64,000 nucleotides of DNA from Paenibacillus oenotherae (GTDB taxonomy: Bacteria; Bacillota; Bacilli; Paenibacillales; Paenibacillaceae): the NCBI RefSeq assembly GCF_019443105.1, contig NZ_JAHZIJ010000010.1:1-64000 (forward strand). The letters run 5' to 3'. Below, piece after piece: positions 17,514-27,629 of the stretch (its first letter is position 1; each line of letters opens with the position of its first letter). Position numbers and translations under genes: made by a program. The notes beneath the pieces are model-generated. The model was not told the origin of the DNA and made no database searches. It saw nothing but the letters and a program-made list of their open reading frames with translations.

Positions 17514-19295
17514 TCATACATACTGTTCGTTGCGAATAACACGCGAGGCAATGCTTCTTCTCAAGGCAATGGTATCGACAAGCGGAGCGCGCATCAGCTT
17601 CTTCAGAACAGACAGCTGCGTTTGCAGCGCATCCCCTTCCTCCAAAGCTGCGAGCGCCGCTCTCGCGTCATGCTCGATCTGCCCCATCGCTTCCTGCACG
17701 AATACGATCGTCATCTCGGCGGCATGCTGTGCCTGGACGGAGCCGCCCTCGGGGCGGAGCAGCATTTTGCGGGTACGGAGATTAGCGCTTTCCATGGCGA
17801 AGATCGCGATCATCATATCGGCAAGCAGACAGAGCATCTCCTGCTGCTGCTCAAGAGCGAGTCCGTACTTCTGAACGGCGAGACCGCCTATGGCAAGGAA
17901 GGTCTTCTTCGCCTGCGCGATGCGATAGGTTTCTTTGCTCAGCGGCTGGTCGAATGGCGGCAGAGGCATCGGCTGGAGCAGCTCGGCCTGCAGCTGCCGC
18001 GCCTTGCGCAGCAGCGGGACCTCTCCCTTGAGCGCCTTCTTCATCAGCGTGGTTGGAATAAGCATCCGGTTTATTTCATTCGTTCCTTCAAAAATCCGGT
18101 TAATGCGGGCATCCCGGAAAATCCGCTCAATTTTGTAGTCCTTGATATAGCCATAGCCGCCATGAATTTGCACACCCTCGTCCACGATAAAATTCAGCGC
18201 CTCGGTCGCGAACACCTTATTGATAGAGCATTCCAGCGCATATTCACTGATTGCTTTCGCGGTTGCAGCGCCGGAATCCGCAGCTGCGTCCTCATTGAGA
18301 GTCCCCAGCATCTCATCAATCCAGCCCGCTGTACGGTATACCATGCTCTCCGTTACATAAGTCAGTATATTCATGCTCGCCAGCTTCGCTCCAATGAGCG
18401 GGAATGAAGCAATTGCCCGGCCGAACTGCTTGCGGGTGTTCGCATACTTCGATGCAAGGGCAATCGTTTCTTTGCCCGTTCCGACACAGCCTGCCGCCAG
18501 CTTGATCCGTCCGATATTGAGAATATTGAACGCGATCAGATGCCCCTTGCCCACTTCGCCCAGAACATTCTGCACAGGAACATGAACATCATCGAAGAAG
18601 AGCGGACAGGTGGATGAGCCTTTGATGCCCATCTTATGCTCCTCAGGGCCGATACTGAACCCCGGTATGTCCCGCTCCACGATAAAAGCGGTAAAATAAT
18701 CGCCGTCAACCTTGGCATAGACGATAAACAGATCGGCGAAGCCCGCGTTCGTAATATAAAGCTTGGAGCCGCTGAGCACATAATGCTGGCCGTCCGGCGA
18801 CAAGCGGGCCGTTGTCCTCGCTCCCAGCGCATCCGACCCGGATGCAGGCTCAGTCAGACAATAAGCGGCAATCCGCTGACCGGATGCAAGGTCTGGCAGG
18901 TAACGCTGCTTCTGATCGGCCGTACCGAAGAATACAATCGGCAGCGTACCGATGCCGACATGCGCGCCTACAGACAAGGCGAATGACGAAGCTGTCGCCA
19001 ATGTCTCCGTCAGCAGTATCGTGCTTACCTTGTCAAGACCGATCCCTCCATAAGCCTCCGGCACATCGCCCCCAAGCAATCCAAGCTCTCCCGCCTTGCG
19101 CATGAGCTCTGTTGTAAGGGTGTAATCGAGCGCTTCGAGCTCGGCATCGCGGGGCAGAATCTCACCGGCGATAAAGGCCTCCGCCGCCCCCGCGATCATG
19201 CGCTGCTCCTCCGTGAAATCCTCCGGCGTAACGATGGCCTCGGGATTCATCTCCTCAACAACAAAACGTCCGCCCCATCGGTTCGTCCCCGTCAT
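17514..19295 (-). CDS. fadE: Acyl-CoA dehydrogenase (FadE type)
   Basis: The 593-residue FAD enzyme shows AYCLTEPASGSDA (flavin contact), KLYITNAGFADLFIVYAK, ASKYANTRKQFG, YGGIGLDKV and IHGGYGYIKDYKIERIFRDARINRIFEGTNEI. Length and C-terminal extension match B. subtilis FadE (YusJ). It oxidises acyl-CoA to trans-2-enoyl-CoA and gives electrons to the EtfAB pair encoded nearby. It lies between the ligase and thiolase genes in one operon. Confidence 0.9.
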   Translation of the reverse strand: MTGTNRWGGRFVVEEMNPEAIVTPEDFTEEQRMIAGAAEAFIAGEILPRDAELEALDYTLTTELMRKAGELGLLGGDVPEAYGGIGLDKVSTILLTETLATASSFALSVGAHVGIGTLPIVFFGTADQKQRYLPDLASGQRIAAYCLTEPASGSDALGARTTARLSPDGQHYVLSGSKLYITNAGFADLFIVYAKVDGDYFTAFIVERDIPGFSIGPEEHKMGIKGSSTCPLFFDDVHVPVQNVLGEVGKGHLIAFNILNIGRIKLAAGCVGTGKETIALASKYANTRKQFGRAIASFPLIGAKLASMNILTYVTESMVYRTAGWIDEMLGTLNEDAAADSGAATAKAISEYALECSINKVFATEALNFIVDEGVQIHGGYGYIKDYKIERIFRDARINRIFEGTNEINRMLIPTTLMKKALKGEVPLLRKARQLQAELLQPMPLPPFDQPLSKETYRIAQAKKTFLAIGGLAVQKYGLALEQQQEMLCLLADMMIAIFAMESANLRTRKMLLRPEGGSVQAQHAAEMTIVFVQEAMGQIEHDARAALAALEEGDALQTQLSVLKKLMRAPLVDTIALRRSIASRVIRNEQYV

Positions 19296-19322
19296 GATGT
19301 CCGCTCCTCTCTGTCGCTTGCG

Positions 19323-20528
19323 TTATCGCGCAGCCGATACCTCCAGCACGCCTGCAGCTCCCATTCCCCCGCCCACGCACATCGACACAATTCCGTTGCC
19401 TCCTCCCCGGCGCCCAAGCTCATGGATCAGCGACACCGTCAGCTTGGCTCCGGTACAGCCCAGCGGGTGTCCCAGCGCGATTGCCCCTCCATTAACATTG
19501 ACTGCGGCGGGCTCAATCCCCAGCTTCTCGATAATCGGTATGCATTGTGCGGCAAAGGCTTCATTGATCTCGAACAGATCGATCTCGTCAAGCTTCATTC
19601 CTGCGCGCTGAAGCACCTTCGGAATCGCTTCAATAGGCCCGATGCCCATAACCTCCGGTGCTACGCCCGCCACACTATAACCGCGAAATGCCGCCAGCGG
19701 CTGAATCCCCAGCTTCTCCGCACGGGCACGGCTCATCACGATGACAGCTGCCGCGCCGTCGCTCATTTGCGATGCGTTGCCTGCTGTAACCGTACCCTCA
19801 CGGGCAAAGGAGGGCTTGAGCGCCGCTAAAATATCCGGCGTCGTATCGCCCCGTACTCCCTCGTCGGTATCGAAGACGAAGGATCGGGCAACCGGCCTGC
19901 CCTGCTGGTCCACACCCTCGCTCAGCACTTGCAGCGGGACGATTTCCTCACGGAACCGCCCTTCCGCTATCGCTTCCGCGGCTTTGCGGTGGCTCTCCGC
20001 CGCGAAGCAATCCTGCGCCCGGCGGCTGATGCCATAACGGCGAGCCACCTCCTCCGCCGTATGGCCCATTCCCATATAAATCTCCGGCATAATATCTGCT
20101 ATGCGCGGGTGCGGGGACAGCTTGAACCCTGTCATCGGAACATGGCTCATGCTTTCGACGCCTCCGGCCAATATCACCTCGGCCTCGCCGAGCCGGATTC
20201 GCTCAGCCGCATAAGCAATCGCCTGCAGTCCGGATGCGCAGAAGCGATTAACCGTTACGGCGGGGGTTGTGACCGGAAACCCTGCATACAAGGCCATGAT
20301 CCGGGCAAAATTAAGCCCTTGCTCGCCCTCCGGCATCGCGCAGCCGATGATCACATCCTCGATGTCACCCGGCAGCAAGCCCGGAACACGCTCTACAGCC
20401 GCACGCAGCACTGCGCGTCCCAGATCCTCGGCGCGCGTCCCGGCAAGACTCCCCTTCCTCGCTTTCCCTACGGCCGTCCGCACCGCAGATACGATAACGG
20501 CATCATTCGCACTGCTTATTGTCGTCAT
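19323..20528 (-). CDS. fadA: Acetyl-CoA acyltransferase (thiolase)
   Basis: The 401-residue product has all thiolase landmarks: NRFCASGLQAI with the acyl-carrying Cys, EINEAFAAQ, NVNGGAIALGHPLGCTGAKL with the His, and CVGGGMGAAGVLE with the second Cys. It splits 3-ketoacyl-CoA into acetyl-CoA and a shortened acyl-CoA. The ATG at 20528 follows AGGAGGG; a longer frame upstream overlaps fadN and is not needed. Confidence 0.9.
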   Translation of the reverse strand: MTTISSANDAVIVSAVRTAVGKARKGSLAGTRAEDLGRAVLRAAVERVPGLLPGDIEDVIIGCAMPEGEQGLNFARIMALYAGFPVTTPAVTVNRFCASGLQAIAYAAERIRLGEAEVILAGGVESMSHVPMTGFKLSPHPRIADIMPEIYMGMGHTAEEVARRYGISRRAQDCFAAESHRKAAEAIAEGRFREEIVPLQVLSEGVDQQGRPVARSFVFDTDEGVRGDTTPDILAALKPSFAREGTVTAGNASQMSDGAAAVIVMSRARAEKLGIQPLAAFRGYSVAGVAPEVMGIGPIEAIPKVLQRAGMKLDEIDLFEINEAFAAQCIPIIEKLGIEPAAVNVNGGAIALGHPLGCTGAKLTVSLIHELGRRGGGNGIVSMCVGGGMGAAGVLEVSAAR

Positions 20529-20565
20529 AGGCGATTCCCTCCTCATATTCAGTAAGGCGGCAAGG

Positions 20566-22989
20566 TCAATTTCGCAGCGGCTTGCCTGTCGCAAGCATAT
20601 GGCTCATACGCGCTTGCGTCAGCGGTTCGCCGCAAAGGCTCAGGAATGCCTCGCGCTCCAGGTCAAGCAAATACTGCTCGCTCACGAGAGCTCCCGGCGG
20701 AGCATCACCACCCGCAAGCACATGGGCAAGCTTGCGCCCGATAAGCGCATCATGGGCGCTGATGCTGGACCCGAGCCGCATCGCCTCAACCGCAAGCTGC
20801 AGTATTGCTCTGCCCTCCCGCCCGGCTACACGAATACGGGTATCCTCATGCGGCGGCATATAGCCCGCGCGGTCAAGCTCCAGCACGGCTCTTCTTGCCT
20901 CATAGATCCGTGTCTCGCCCTGAATAACGGCCCGGTCCTGAGGACGCGCAAGCCCGATGCGCTGCACATCATAGCCGCTCGCAGATGTCTTGGCCATCGC
21001 AATCGTCTCGAACAGCAGGTTCAAGTGAGGCTGAAGCTCGCCCTCTGCGCCAGCTCGCCAGGCTGCCATTGCTGCTGCCTCCTTGCAGCCCCCGCCTGCC
21101 GGAATCAGTCCTACCCCTGTCTCCACCAGACCATAGTAGGTCTCGGCGGCGAATATAACCGCATCCGCCGGAAGGCAGGCTTCAACCCCGCCCCCGAGCG
21201 TCATTCTGTGAGGTGCCGCCACGACGGGACGAGCCAGCCTTTTCAGGCTCAGCATGCAATCCTGAAACCGTCTGATAATCTCGTCGATTTCGTCATAGTC
21301 GCCGTTCTGGGCCTCCATGAGCAGCATCATCACATTGGCTCCAACGCAGAAATGCCGTCCTTCATTCGCAATGACCAGTCCGCGCCAGTTCCGGCTGACC
21401 TCCTCCGCGCTTTGGCGGATCATCGACAAGATGTCGCCGCCAATCGCATTATGGGGCGAATGAAAGGCCAGGCATGCCACATCATCGCCGATATCGACGA
21501 GACTCGCTCCCGCATTGCCGATCACAACACGGCCTGCCGCCTTGCATTCAGCCAGCGAGATGACTTCAGGCCGCACCTCTATCTCCCGGAACTGTCCTCG
21601 GTAAGCATACTGCCGCGCGCCCCCGCTTCCTGTGCCATAGAATGATCCGTGGCCCGCAGCAAGCCATGCTTCCACCCATGGAGGAATCTCATCCCCCTCC
21701 GCCTTCATCCGCTGCACCGAGCGTTCCAGGCCAATAGCGTCCCACAGCTCGAAGGGGCCAAGCTCCCAGTTGAATCCCCATACCAGCGCATGGTCGATAT
21801 CCACAATCGTATCGGCGATTGTTCCAAGCTGCCTCGCTGCGTAGAGCAGCGTTTCTTTTAACGATACCCAGGCAAACTGCGCATATCTATCGTTCACATC
21901 GGTATAGAGCAGCGCTCTTAGCTTGGCCCCCGCGCCCTTCGCGGCTTTGGCTGCTTCAATAATAGGCGATTGTATCGTCCGCTTGGGCCCATAGCTCATC
22001 GTCGCAAGATCGAGCGTCTCGATTACGCTTGCCTTCCCTTCGCGCTTCTGCTTGCGGTAGAAGCCCTGTCCGGTCTTCTCGCCAAGCCATCCCTGCGCTG
22101 CCAGCGCCTCAAGCTCGGCGGGTCTTGCGAAGGCTGCGCGTTCGAGCTCGTCATCGCTGCGCTCGCGAACGTTGTCCACTACATGCAGAAGCGTATCCAG
22201 ACCAACCAGATCCAGCATGCGGAACGTTGCCGTACCGGGCCGACCCATCGCAGGCCCTGTCAGAGCATCGACCTCATCTACCGTAAGGCCGTAGCGCCGC
22301 ATCGCATGAATCGTGACAAGCATTCCGTACGTACCGATCCGGTTGGCGATGAAATTAGGCGTATCCTTCGCAATAACGATACCTTTGCCGAGCTGCCGCT
22401 CACCAACAGCCGCAAGCCGGTCCAGCACAGCCGGAGCCGTATCCGGTGCGGCTACAAGCTCCACAAGCTTCATATGACGGGGAGGATTGAAGAAGTGTGC
22501 CGCGGCAAAATAATTCCGAAATGATTCCCCCCGCCCCTCCGCCATCGCGGCAACAGACAGACCGGATGTATTGGTCGTGACGATCGTCGCTGGCCCTCTT
22601 GCCGCTTCAATTCTCCCCAGCACATCACGCTTGACATCGAGACGCTCCACAACAGCTTCGATGACCCACTCCACATCGCCCAGCTTCGCCAGATCATCCT
22701 CCAGATTACCAGCCGTGATCCGGCTGGCATAAGCTTTGTCGTACAGCGGCGGCGGCTGCCGCTTCTCCAGCGCTGCCAGCGCTCCGGCTGCCAGACGATT
22801 GCGAACAGCAGGGTCCGCAAGCGTACGCCCTGCCCGCACCTCCTCTGGCGTGAGAGCAGTCGGCGGCACATCAAGCAGCAGTACCCGCATACCCGCATTC
22901 GCCAAATGCGCGGCAATGCCCGCTCCCATTACGCCAGCTCCAATGACTGCCGCACGCCGGATCGGCGTGAATGGCGTTGAACCTCCCAC
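20566..22989 (-). CDS. fadN: 3-hydroxyacyl-CoA dehydrogenase / enoyl-CoA hydratase (FadN type)
   Basis: The 807-residue bifunctional protein starts with a Rossmann fold (VIGAGVMGAGIAAHLANAG), has AHFFNPPRHMKLVE and DTPNFIANRIG of hydroxyacyl-CoA dehydrogenases, and a C-terminal hydratase part (GRHFCVGANVMMLL; GGGVEACLPAD; LIPAGGGCKE). The order, dehydrogenase before hydratase, is that of B. subtilis FadN (YusL). It hydrates enoyl-CoA and oxidises the product. GTG start at 22989 with AAGGAGGG. Confidence 0.9.
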   Translation of the reverse strand: MGGSTPFTPIRRAAVIGAGVMGAGIAAHLANAGMRVLLLDVPPTALTPEEVRAGRTLADPAVRNRLAAGALAALEKRQPPPLYDKAYASRITAGNLEDDLAKLGDVEWVIEAVVERLDVKRDVLGRIEAARGPATIVTTNTSGLSVAAMAEGRGESFRNYFAAAHFFNPPRHMKLVELVAAPDTAPAVLDRLAAVGERQLGKGIVIAKDTPNFIANRIGTYGMLVTIHAMRRYGLTVDEVDALTGPAMGRPGTATFRMLDLVGLDTLLHVVDNVRERSDDELERAAFARPAELEALAAQGWLGEKTGQGFYRKQKREGKASVIETLDLATMSYGPKRTIQSPIIEAAKAAKGAGAKLRALLYTDVNDRYAQFAWVSLKETLLYAARQLGTIADTIVDIDHALVWGFNWELGPFELWDAIGLERSVQRMKAEGDEIPPWVEAWLAAGHGSFYGTGSGGARQYAYRGQFREIEVRPEVISLAECKAAGRVVIGNAGASLVDIGDDVACLAFHSPHNAIGGDILSMIRQSAEEVSRNWRGLVIANEGRHFCVGANVMMLLMEAQNGDYDEIDEIIRRFQDCMLSLKRLARPVVAAPHRMTLGGGVEACLPADAVIFAAETYYGLVETGVGLIPAGGGCKEAAAMAAWRAGAEGELQPHLNLLFETIAMAKTSASGYDVQRIGLARPQDRAVIQGETRIYEARRAVLELDRAGYMPPHEDTRIRVAGREGRAILQLAVEAMRLGSSISAHDALIGRKLAHVLAGGDAPPGALVSEQYLLDLEREAFLSLCGEPLTQARMSHMLATGKPLRN

Positions 22990-23025
22990 AGCGTTCCCTC
23001 CTTCACTGTCGCAGCCAGGCTGCGA

Positions 23026-25380
23026 TTATTGAATAGCGGCCCGGCTGCCAAGCACGCTTTCCGCCAGCAGCTCCGCAACATCCCTGGCACGGACATGAAC
23101 ATCAGCCTCAAGCTGCTTGACACCATCTTCCATCATAGTCAGGCAATACGGGCAAGCTGAGCCGATAACCGTCGGCTTGACCGCCAATGCCTGCGAGGTC
23201 CTCGCTTCATTGACCCGCATGCCGCTCCGTTCCTCCATCCACATGAGACCGCCCCCTGCGCCGCAGCACATTCCATTGCGTCGTGAACGCTCCATCTCCA
23301 GCAGCTGAACGCCCGGAATGGCCTGCAGTAGCTGCCTTGGAGCGTCATAAATGCCGTTGTAGCGCCCAAGATAGCAGGAATCATGATATACCACCCGCTC
23401 CTTTACCCGGTGCAAGGGCTTCAGCCGTCCCTCCGTGACAAGCTCGTCAAGAAGCGTCGTATGGTGCTCCACGGTAAAGGAAGCGCCTGCGGCAAAATCG
23501 GCATACTCATTCTTGAATGCGTTATAGGTATGCGGACATATCGTAACGATTCTGCGCACGTTGTACTTTTTCAAAGTTGCAATATTGTCGCGGCACAGCG
23601 TCTGAAATAACAGCTCATTGCCCATTCGCCTAGCCGTATCGCCGGAATTTCTCTCTTCATTGCCAAGCACTGCGAAGGAAACTCCGGCATGCTGCAGCAG
23701 TCTGACCAGCGCGAACAGAATGCGCCGGCTGCGCTCATCGTAGGAGCCCATCGTCCCCGCCCACAGCAGCAGCTCCGGCTGTTCGCCGTTCTTCACCGCA
23801 TCGGCCATCGTAAGAAGGGGCGCATTCTCCGCGTGCGCCGATGCGAAAGCCGCCAGCCAACCCGCCCGCTCTGTGCGGGGCAGTCCCCACGGATTACCCT
23901 GCCGATCAATATTTTGCAGCGCCCGCTGGCCCTCGCCCGGAAGCCGTCCTTCCATCAGCACGAGATACCGCCGCATATCAATGATTTTGTCCACATGCTC
24001 ATTGCCGACCGGACATTGCTCCTCGCAGCTTCGGCATGTCGTGCAGGACCAGAGCTCGCTCTCGGTCATCACATCCCCGATCAGCTGCACCTCGTGCAGG
24101 GCTGAATCAGCATGGCAAGCCCACGCCTGCCCCTGCGCCGCCATTGTCGGCTCGATAGAGACCTCCCGCCCGGCTCCTTCATTCTGTATCCAGACAGGAA
24201 TCGTTCCGCCCATCATATGAGCGCCTCCGGATTCAGTCCCGGTCATAGCGCGCAGGTCGGGAACCCATGGAGACTTTGAAGTGATGGCAGCCCCCCTCTC
24301 GGTCAGATGGTCGCGCAGCTTCACGATGAGGTGCATCGGCGAGAGCAGCTTGCCCGTATTCGAGGCCGGACACACATTCGTGCAGCGGCCGCATTCCACA
24401 CAGGCATACAGATCGATCAACTGCTTCTGCGTGAACTGCTCAATCGCCCCGACACCGTACGATTCCGCGTTCTCATCCTCCAGATCAATCGGCTCCAGCT
24501 TGCCCGGAGGCGTCCGTCTGCGAAGCCACAGATTAACCGGAGCGGCGAAGATGTGAAAATGCTTTGACTGCGGAACATAGACGAGAAAAGCAAGCAGCAC
24601 CAGGCTATGCAGCCACCAGAACAGCTCATAGCCCCACTCTGCGAAGGCTGGCGACGCGCCCGCCTGGCTGAGCGCCATAGCAATTGCCGACGAGACAGGC
24701 TCATGTGCGGAATAGACGACTCCGGCAGCAAGCTGTTTCGTTCCACTGTCTACGCTGCCGCCCACCGTATCCCGAAGCTGGTCAAAGGCCTGCGTCAGCA
24801 GCACCGTTGCCATCAGGACACCGATAAACCACAGCACAATGGCAGGCTTCCAGCCCCGCTTCAGCCTATCCAGCCTCTCGATATAGCGGCGCCATGCGCC
24901 ATAGATGACGGCAAGCAGAATGAGGCTCACCGTAACTTCCTGTATCGCTGTGAATGTCCCGTAAGCAGGCAAGGGCAGAGGCGCTCCTGCAAGTCCCTTC
25001 CATATAAGATCTGCGGCACCGAATTGCAACACGATAAATCCGTAGAAGAGCACCAGATGCAGCAGTCCGCTGCGCAAATCGTTAAGCAGCCTGCGGTGGC
25101 CGAATACTTCAGCCACCCATCTCCACTGCCGCTCCGCCTCAGCTGATTGTGCCGCCGCAGTGGCATAGCGTTTACGGCGGATTGCCGATTCTGTCAGCTT
25201 GGACGCGGACAGTACCGCCGGGGCTGACGCTGCCTCTCGTTGTCCCGGCTTTCCAAGGCGGATGTAACCGATCCGCCTGTGGACGGCTAACGCGAACATC
25301 CATACCGCTGCGGCTGTCACAAGCGTGAACAGCAGCCAGCGCACAAGCTGTGAAAGCGGCACTACATCAAGCTCCGCCAT
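23026..25380 (-). CDS. fadF: Membrane Fe-S oxidoreductase of fatty-acid oxidation (FadF type)
   Basis: The 784-residue product has an N-terminal part with about six membrane helices (NarI-like), two 4Fe-4S motifs (CVECGRCTNVCP; CTTCRSCEEQCPVG) and two CCG-type cysteine domains (CGAGGGLMWMEE near the end), as in heterodisulfide reductase D. B. subtilis FadF (YwjF) has this build and is thought to pass electrons from acyl-CoA dehydrogenase and ETF to quinone. Start ATG at 25380 follows GGAGGGAGGG. It heads the operon and faces etfB. Confidence 0.86.
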   Translation of the reverse strand: MAELDVVPLSQLVRWLLFTLVTAAAVWMFALAVHRRIGYIRLGKPGQREAASAPAVLSASKLTESAIRRKRYATAAAQSAEAERQWRWVAEVFGHRRLLNDLRSGLLHLVLFYGFIVLQFGAADLIWKGLAGAPLPLPAYGTFTAIQEVTVSLILLAVIYGAWRRYIERLDRLKRGWKPAIVLWFIGVLMATVLLTQAFDQLRDTVGGSVDSGTKQLAAGVVYSAHEPVSSAIAMALSQAGASPAFAEWGYELFWWLHSLVLLAFLVYVPQSKHFHIFAAPVNLWLRRRTPPGKLEPIDLEDENAESYGVGAIEQFTQKQLIDLYACVECGRCTNVCPASNTGKLLSPMHLIVKLRDHLTERGAAITSKSPWVPDLRAMTGTESGGAHMMGGTIPVWIQNEGAGREVSIEPTMAAQGQAWACHADSALHEVQLIGDVMTESELWSCTTCRSCEEQCPVGNEHVDKIIDMRRYLVLMEGRLPGEGQRALQNIDRQGNPWGLPRTERAGWLAAFASAHAENAPLLTMADAVKNGEQPELLLWAGTMGSYDERSRRILFALVRLLQHAGVSFAVLGNEERNSGDTARRMGNELLFQTLCRDNIATLKKYNVRRIVTICPHTYNAFKNEYADFAAGASFTVEHHTTLLDELVTEGRLKPLHRVKERVVYHDSCYLGRYNGIYDAPRQLLQAIPGVQLLEMERSRRNGMCCGAGGGLMWMEERSGMRVNEARTSQALAVKPTVIGSACPYCLTMMEDGVKQLEADVHVRARDVAELLAESVLGSRAAIQ

Positions 25381-25458
25381 GCAGAGTCCCTCCCTCCAGT
25401 CCGATAGATCGTGCCGGCGAAATTGAGCTTCTGTGAAAGCATTTGCTGCGGGACAAGC

Positions 25459-25473
25459 TGTAAAGCGCTTACA
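25459..25473. promoter_or_regulatory. cre-like palindrome in the fadF-etfB interval
   Basis: TGTAAAGCGCTTACA is a perfect palindrome (odd length, central C/G) and resembles cre but is one base longer than the 14-bp consensus. It lies about 80 bp upstream of fadF and about 190 bp upstream of etfB. Catabolite control of fatty-acid genes is known in Bacillus; here it is a guess. No FadR-type TGAATGA palindrome was seen. Confidence 0.35.
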
Positions 25474-25659
25474 AAAACACGGAGTGTTCAAGTATATGTC
25501 TCCGTCTCCGCGAACATGCGAGGAAGGTGTGACGGAACAAGGGCGGAACAGGGACGGTCTATTTTGCTATAGAGGGTCATATGGTAGCACTGGGTGAATG
25601 CTTTATTGCCGCACTAGACAGGATCAATATCGCTGTCATTACAGAGGGAGGCCGGGTCA

Positions 25660-26496
25660 ATGAATATGGTCGTGCTGGTGAAGCAGACATTCGATACCGA
25701 GGAAAAAATCGAGCTGGCCCATGGAGCAATAAATGAAGATCATGTGAAATTCATCATAAATCCGTATGACGAATATGCGCTTGAGGAAGCGCTGCGATTG
25801 CGCGAAAAGCATGGCGGGCGCGTAACCGTCGCAGCATGCGGCCCCAGCCGAGCTGCGGAGACACTTCGAACAGCGCTGGCCATGGGAGCCGACGAAGCCG
25901 TTCTAATAGAAGAGTCCGGCCTGGGGGAGGATGGGCATACGATAGCGGCTGCGCTTGCGGCAGCAGTGAAGGAGCTGGCGCCTGATCTCGTGCTGGCTGG
26001 ATTGTTCGCTATTGACCGCGGGGCCGGGAGCATCGCGCTGCAGGTTGCCGAGCGGCTGCGGCTGCCGCATGCGGCAGCTGCATTGAAGATTGAAATCCAT
26101 CGAAACGTTGAGACACCGGCGGCTGCAGCTTCACCGGCTGATACGGAACTGGCGCAATCTCCATCCCCGGATTTCACCGCTGTTGTGCAGCGCGACACCG
26201 AATGGGGCCTCGAAACCGTACAGCTGCCGCTGCCCGCGCTCATTACGGCACAGCAGGGCTTAAACGAGCCGCGTTACCCCTCTTTGCCCGGAATCATGAA
26301 GGCCAAGCGCAAGGCGCTGCATCATCTGACGATAGCCGAGCTGGATTTAACGCCTGACGACTTGAATCCGCGTACAGAGCGCCTGGCACTGCTCTCTCCC
26401 CCTCCCCGCGCAGCGGGCAGAAAGCTGGCCGGGACGCCGGAGGAGCAGGCAGACGCGCTCGCCGGGCTGCTGCGAAGCGAAGCAAAATTATTCTGA
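25660..26496 (+). CDS. etfB: Electron transfer flavoprotein beta subunit
   Basis: The 278-residue product has the ETF-beta layout: NMVVLVKQTFDTEE start, NPYDEYALEEALRL, AMGADEAVLIEE, LAGLFAIDRGAGSIALQVAERL, and PRYPSLPGIMKAKRKAL near the C-terminus. With EtfA it carries electrons from acyl-CoA dehydrogenase to the quinone side (here probably FadF). GGGAGG stands 8 bases before ATG. Confidence 0.9.
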   Translation: MNMVVLVKQTFDTEEKIELAHGAINEDHVKFIINPYDEYALEEALRLREKHGGRVTVAACGPSRAAETLRTALAMGADEAVLIEESGLGEDGHTIAAALAAAVKELAPDLVLAGLFAIDRGAGSIALQVAERLRLPHAAAALKIEIHRNVETPAAAASPADTELAQSPSPDFTAVVQRDTEWGLETVQLPLPALITAQQGLNEPRYPSLPGIMKAKRKALHHLTIAELDLTPDDLNPRTERLALLSPPPRAAGRKLAGTPEEQADALAGLLRSEAKLF

Positions 26497-26524
26497 TTCC
26501 ACGATATAAGGAGGCTGAGTGGAG

Positions 26525-27538
26525 ATGAGCAATTGCTCTCGTACCGCACTCGTATTCGCCGAGTGCGCGGATGGCAAGCTTCGCCGCGTGGCGCTGGAAG
26601 CGCTCGGGGCTGCGCGGCAGCTTGTTCAGGACGGCGGCGCTGTGCATGCCGTCCTGGTCGGCGGCGGGACGGCGGCAAGCGAAGCCGCCGCCGAGCTCGC
26701 CGCCCGGGGGGCGGGGGTCGTCCACGTCATCGACGACCCCGCCCTTGCGCAGTTCGCGCCGGAGGCATATGCCGCTGCGATCGGCGCGGCTGTTGCCGCG
26801 GTGCGGCCGAGCATGATCCTGCTCGGCCACACCGCTGCGGGGCGCGAGCTCGCGCCCCGCGTGGCCGCCGCTGTGCGGGGCGGCCACATCGCGGACGTCA
26901 CCGCCGTCGAGACGACGGACGGCGGCGACGCCGTCTTCACCCGCCCGCTCTACGCCGGAAAGGCGTTCGAGCGGCGGCGCTTCCTCCCGGGCGCACCGTG
27001 GGTCATCACGGTACGCCCGAACAATCTGCCCTTGGCCGATGGGGTTCCACCGGATCGGCAGGGCGTCATAGCGGCGCTGCCGTTCACCGCGCCGCCGCTA
27101 TCGACCACCGTCCTCGCCATAGCGCGCAAAGCCGATGCCGGCGGGGTCGATCTCGCCGAAGCCGACATCATCGTCGCAGGCGGGAGAGGCGTGCGCAGCG
27201 CGGCGGGATTCGCGCCGCTGCAGGCACTCGCGCAGACGCTCGGCGGCGTACTTGGCGCATCCCGCGGCGCATGCGATGCCGGTTATTGCGACTACTCGCT
27301 CCAGATCGGCCAGACGGGCAAAACCGTCACGCCCAAGCTCTACATCGCCTGCGGCATAAGCGGAGCTATCCAGCATCTTGCGGGCATGAGCCAGTCCCGG
27401 GTCATCGTCGCCATCAACAAAGACCCCGAAGCTCCCATATTCAGCATAGCCGATTACGGGATCGTCGGGGATCTATTCGAGATTGTTCCTCTATTAACGA
27501 AACGGTTCCAGCTTCTCCTGTCGCAGCCGGGCGACTAG
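26525..27538 (+). CDS. etfA: Electron transfer flavoprotein alpha subunit
   Basis: The 337-residue product has [61 protein letters not shown] and [24 protein letters not shown], the FAD-binding C-terminal part of ETF-alpha. It follows etfB closely with AAGGAGG; GTG at 26519 is four bases and ATG at 26525 ten bases from it, so either could start. The gene is unusually GC-rich, which produces long false ORFs in other frames. Confidence 0.9.
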   Translation: MSNCSRTALVFAECADGKLRRVALEALGAARQLVQDGGAVHAVLVGGGTAASEAAAELAARGAGVVHVIDDPALAQFAPEAYAAAIGAAVAAVRPSMILLGHTAAGRELAPRVAAAVRGGHIADVTAVETTDGGDAVFTRPLYAGKAFERRRFLPGAPWVITVRPNNLPLADGVPPDRQGVIAALPFTAPPLSTTVLAIARKADAGGVDLAEADIIVAGGRGVRSAAGFAPLQALAQTLGGVLGASRGACDAGYCDYSLQIGQTGKTVTPKLYIACGISGAIQHLAGMSQSRVIVAINKDPEAPIFSIADYGIVGDLFEIVPLLTKRFQLLLSQPGD

Positions 27539-27544
27539 CCCGGC
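27526..27544 (+). terminator. Stem-loop across the etfA stop codon
   Basis: GCCGGGC-gacta-GCCCGGC, a perfect 7-bp stem holding the TAG stop at its edge. No T-run follows directly, so its strength as a terminator is uncertain. Confidence 0.45.
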
Positions 27545-27629
27545 ACGCCTCCTTTTGCTACCCTCTTGCCTTTTGTTCTTGCCTCTTACCGTTTGTTTAT
27601 TCAAGTCTGACCTGCACCATCTGACGGGC

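Noticed and set aside
26533-27624. A 363-codon Arg-rich frame overlapping etfA
   Set aside because: A shadow in very GC-rich DNA; etfA in the other frame has all family motifs.
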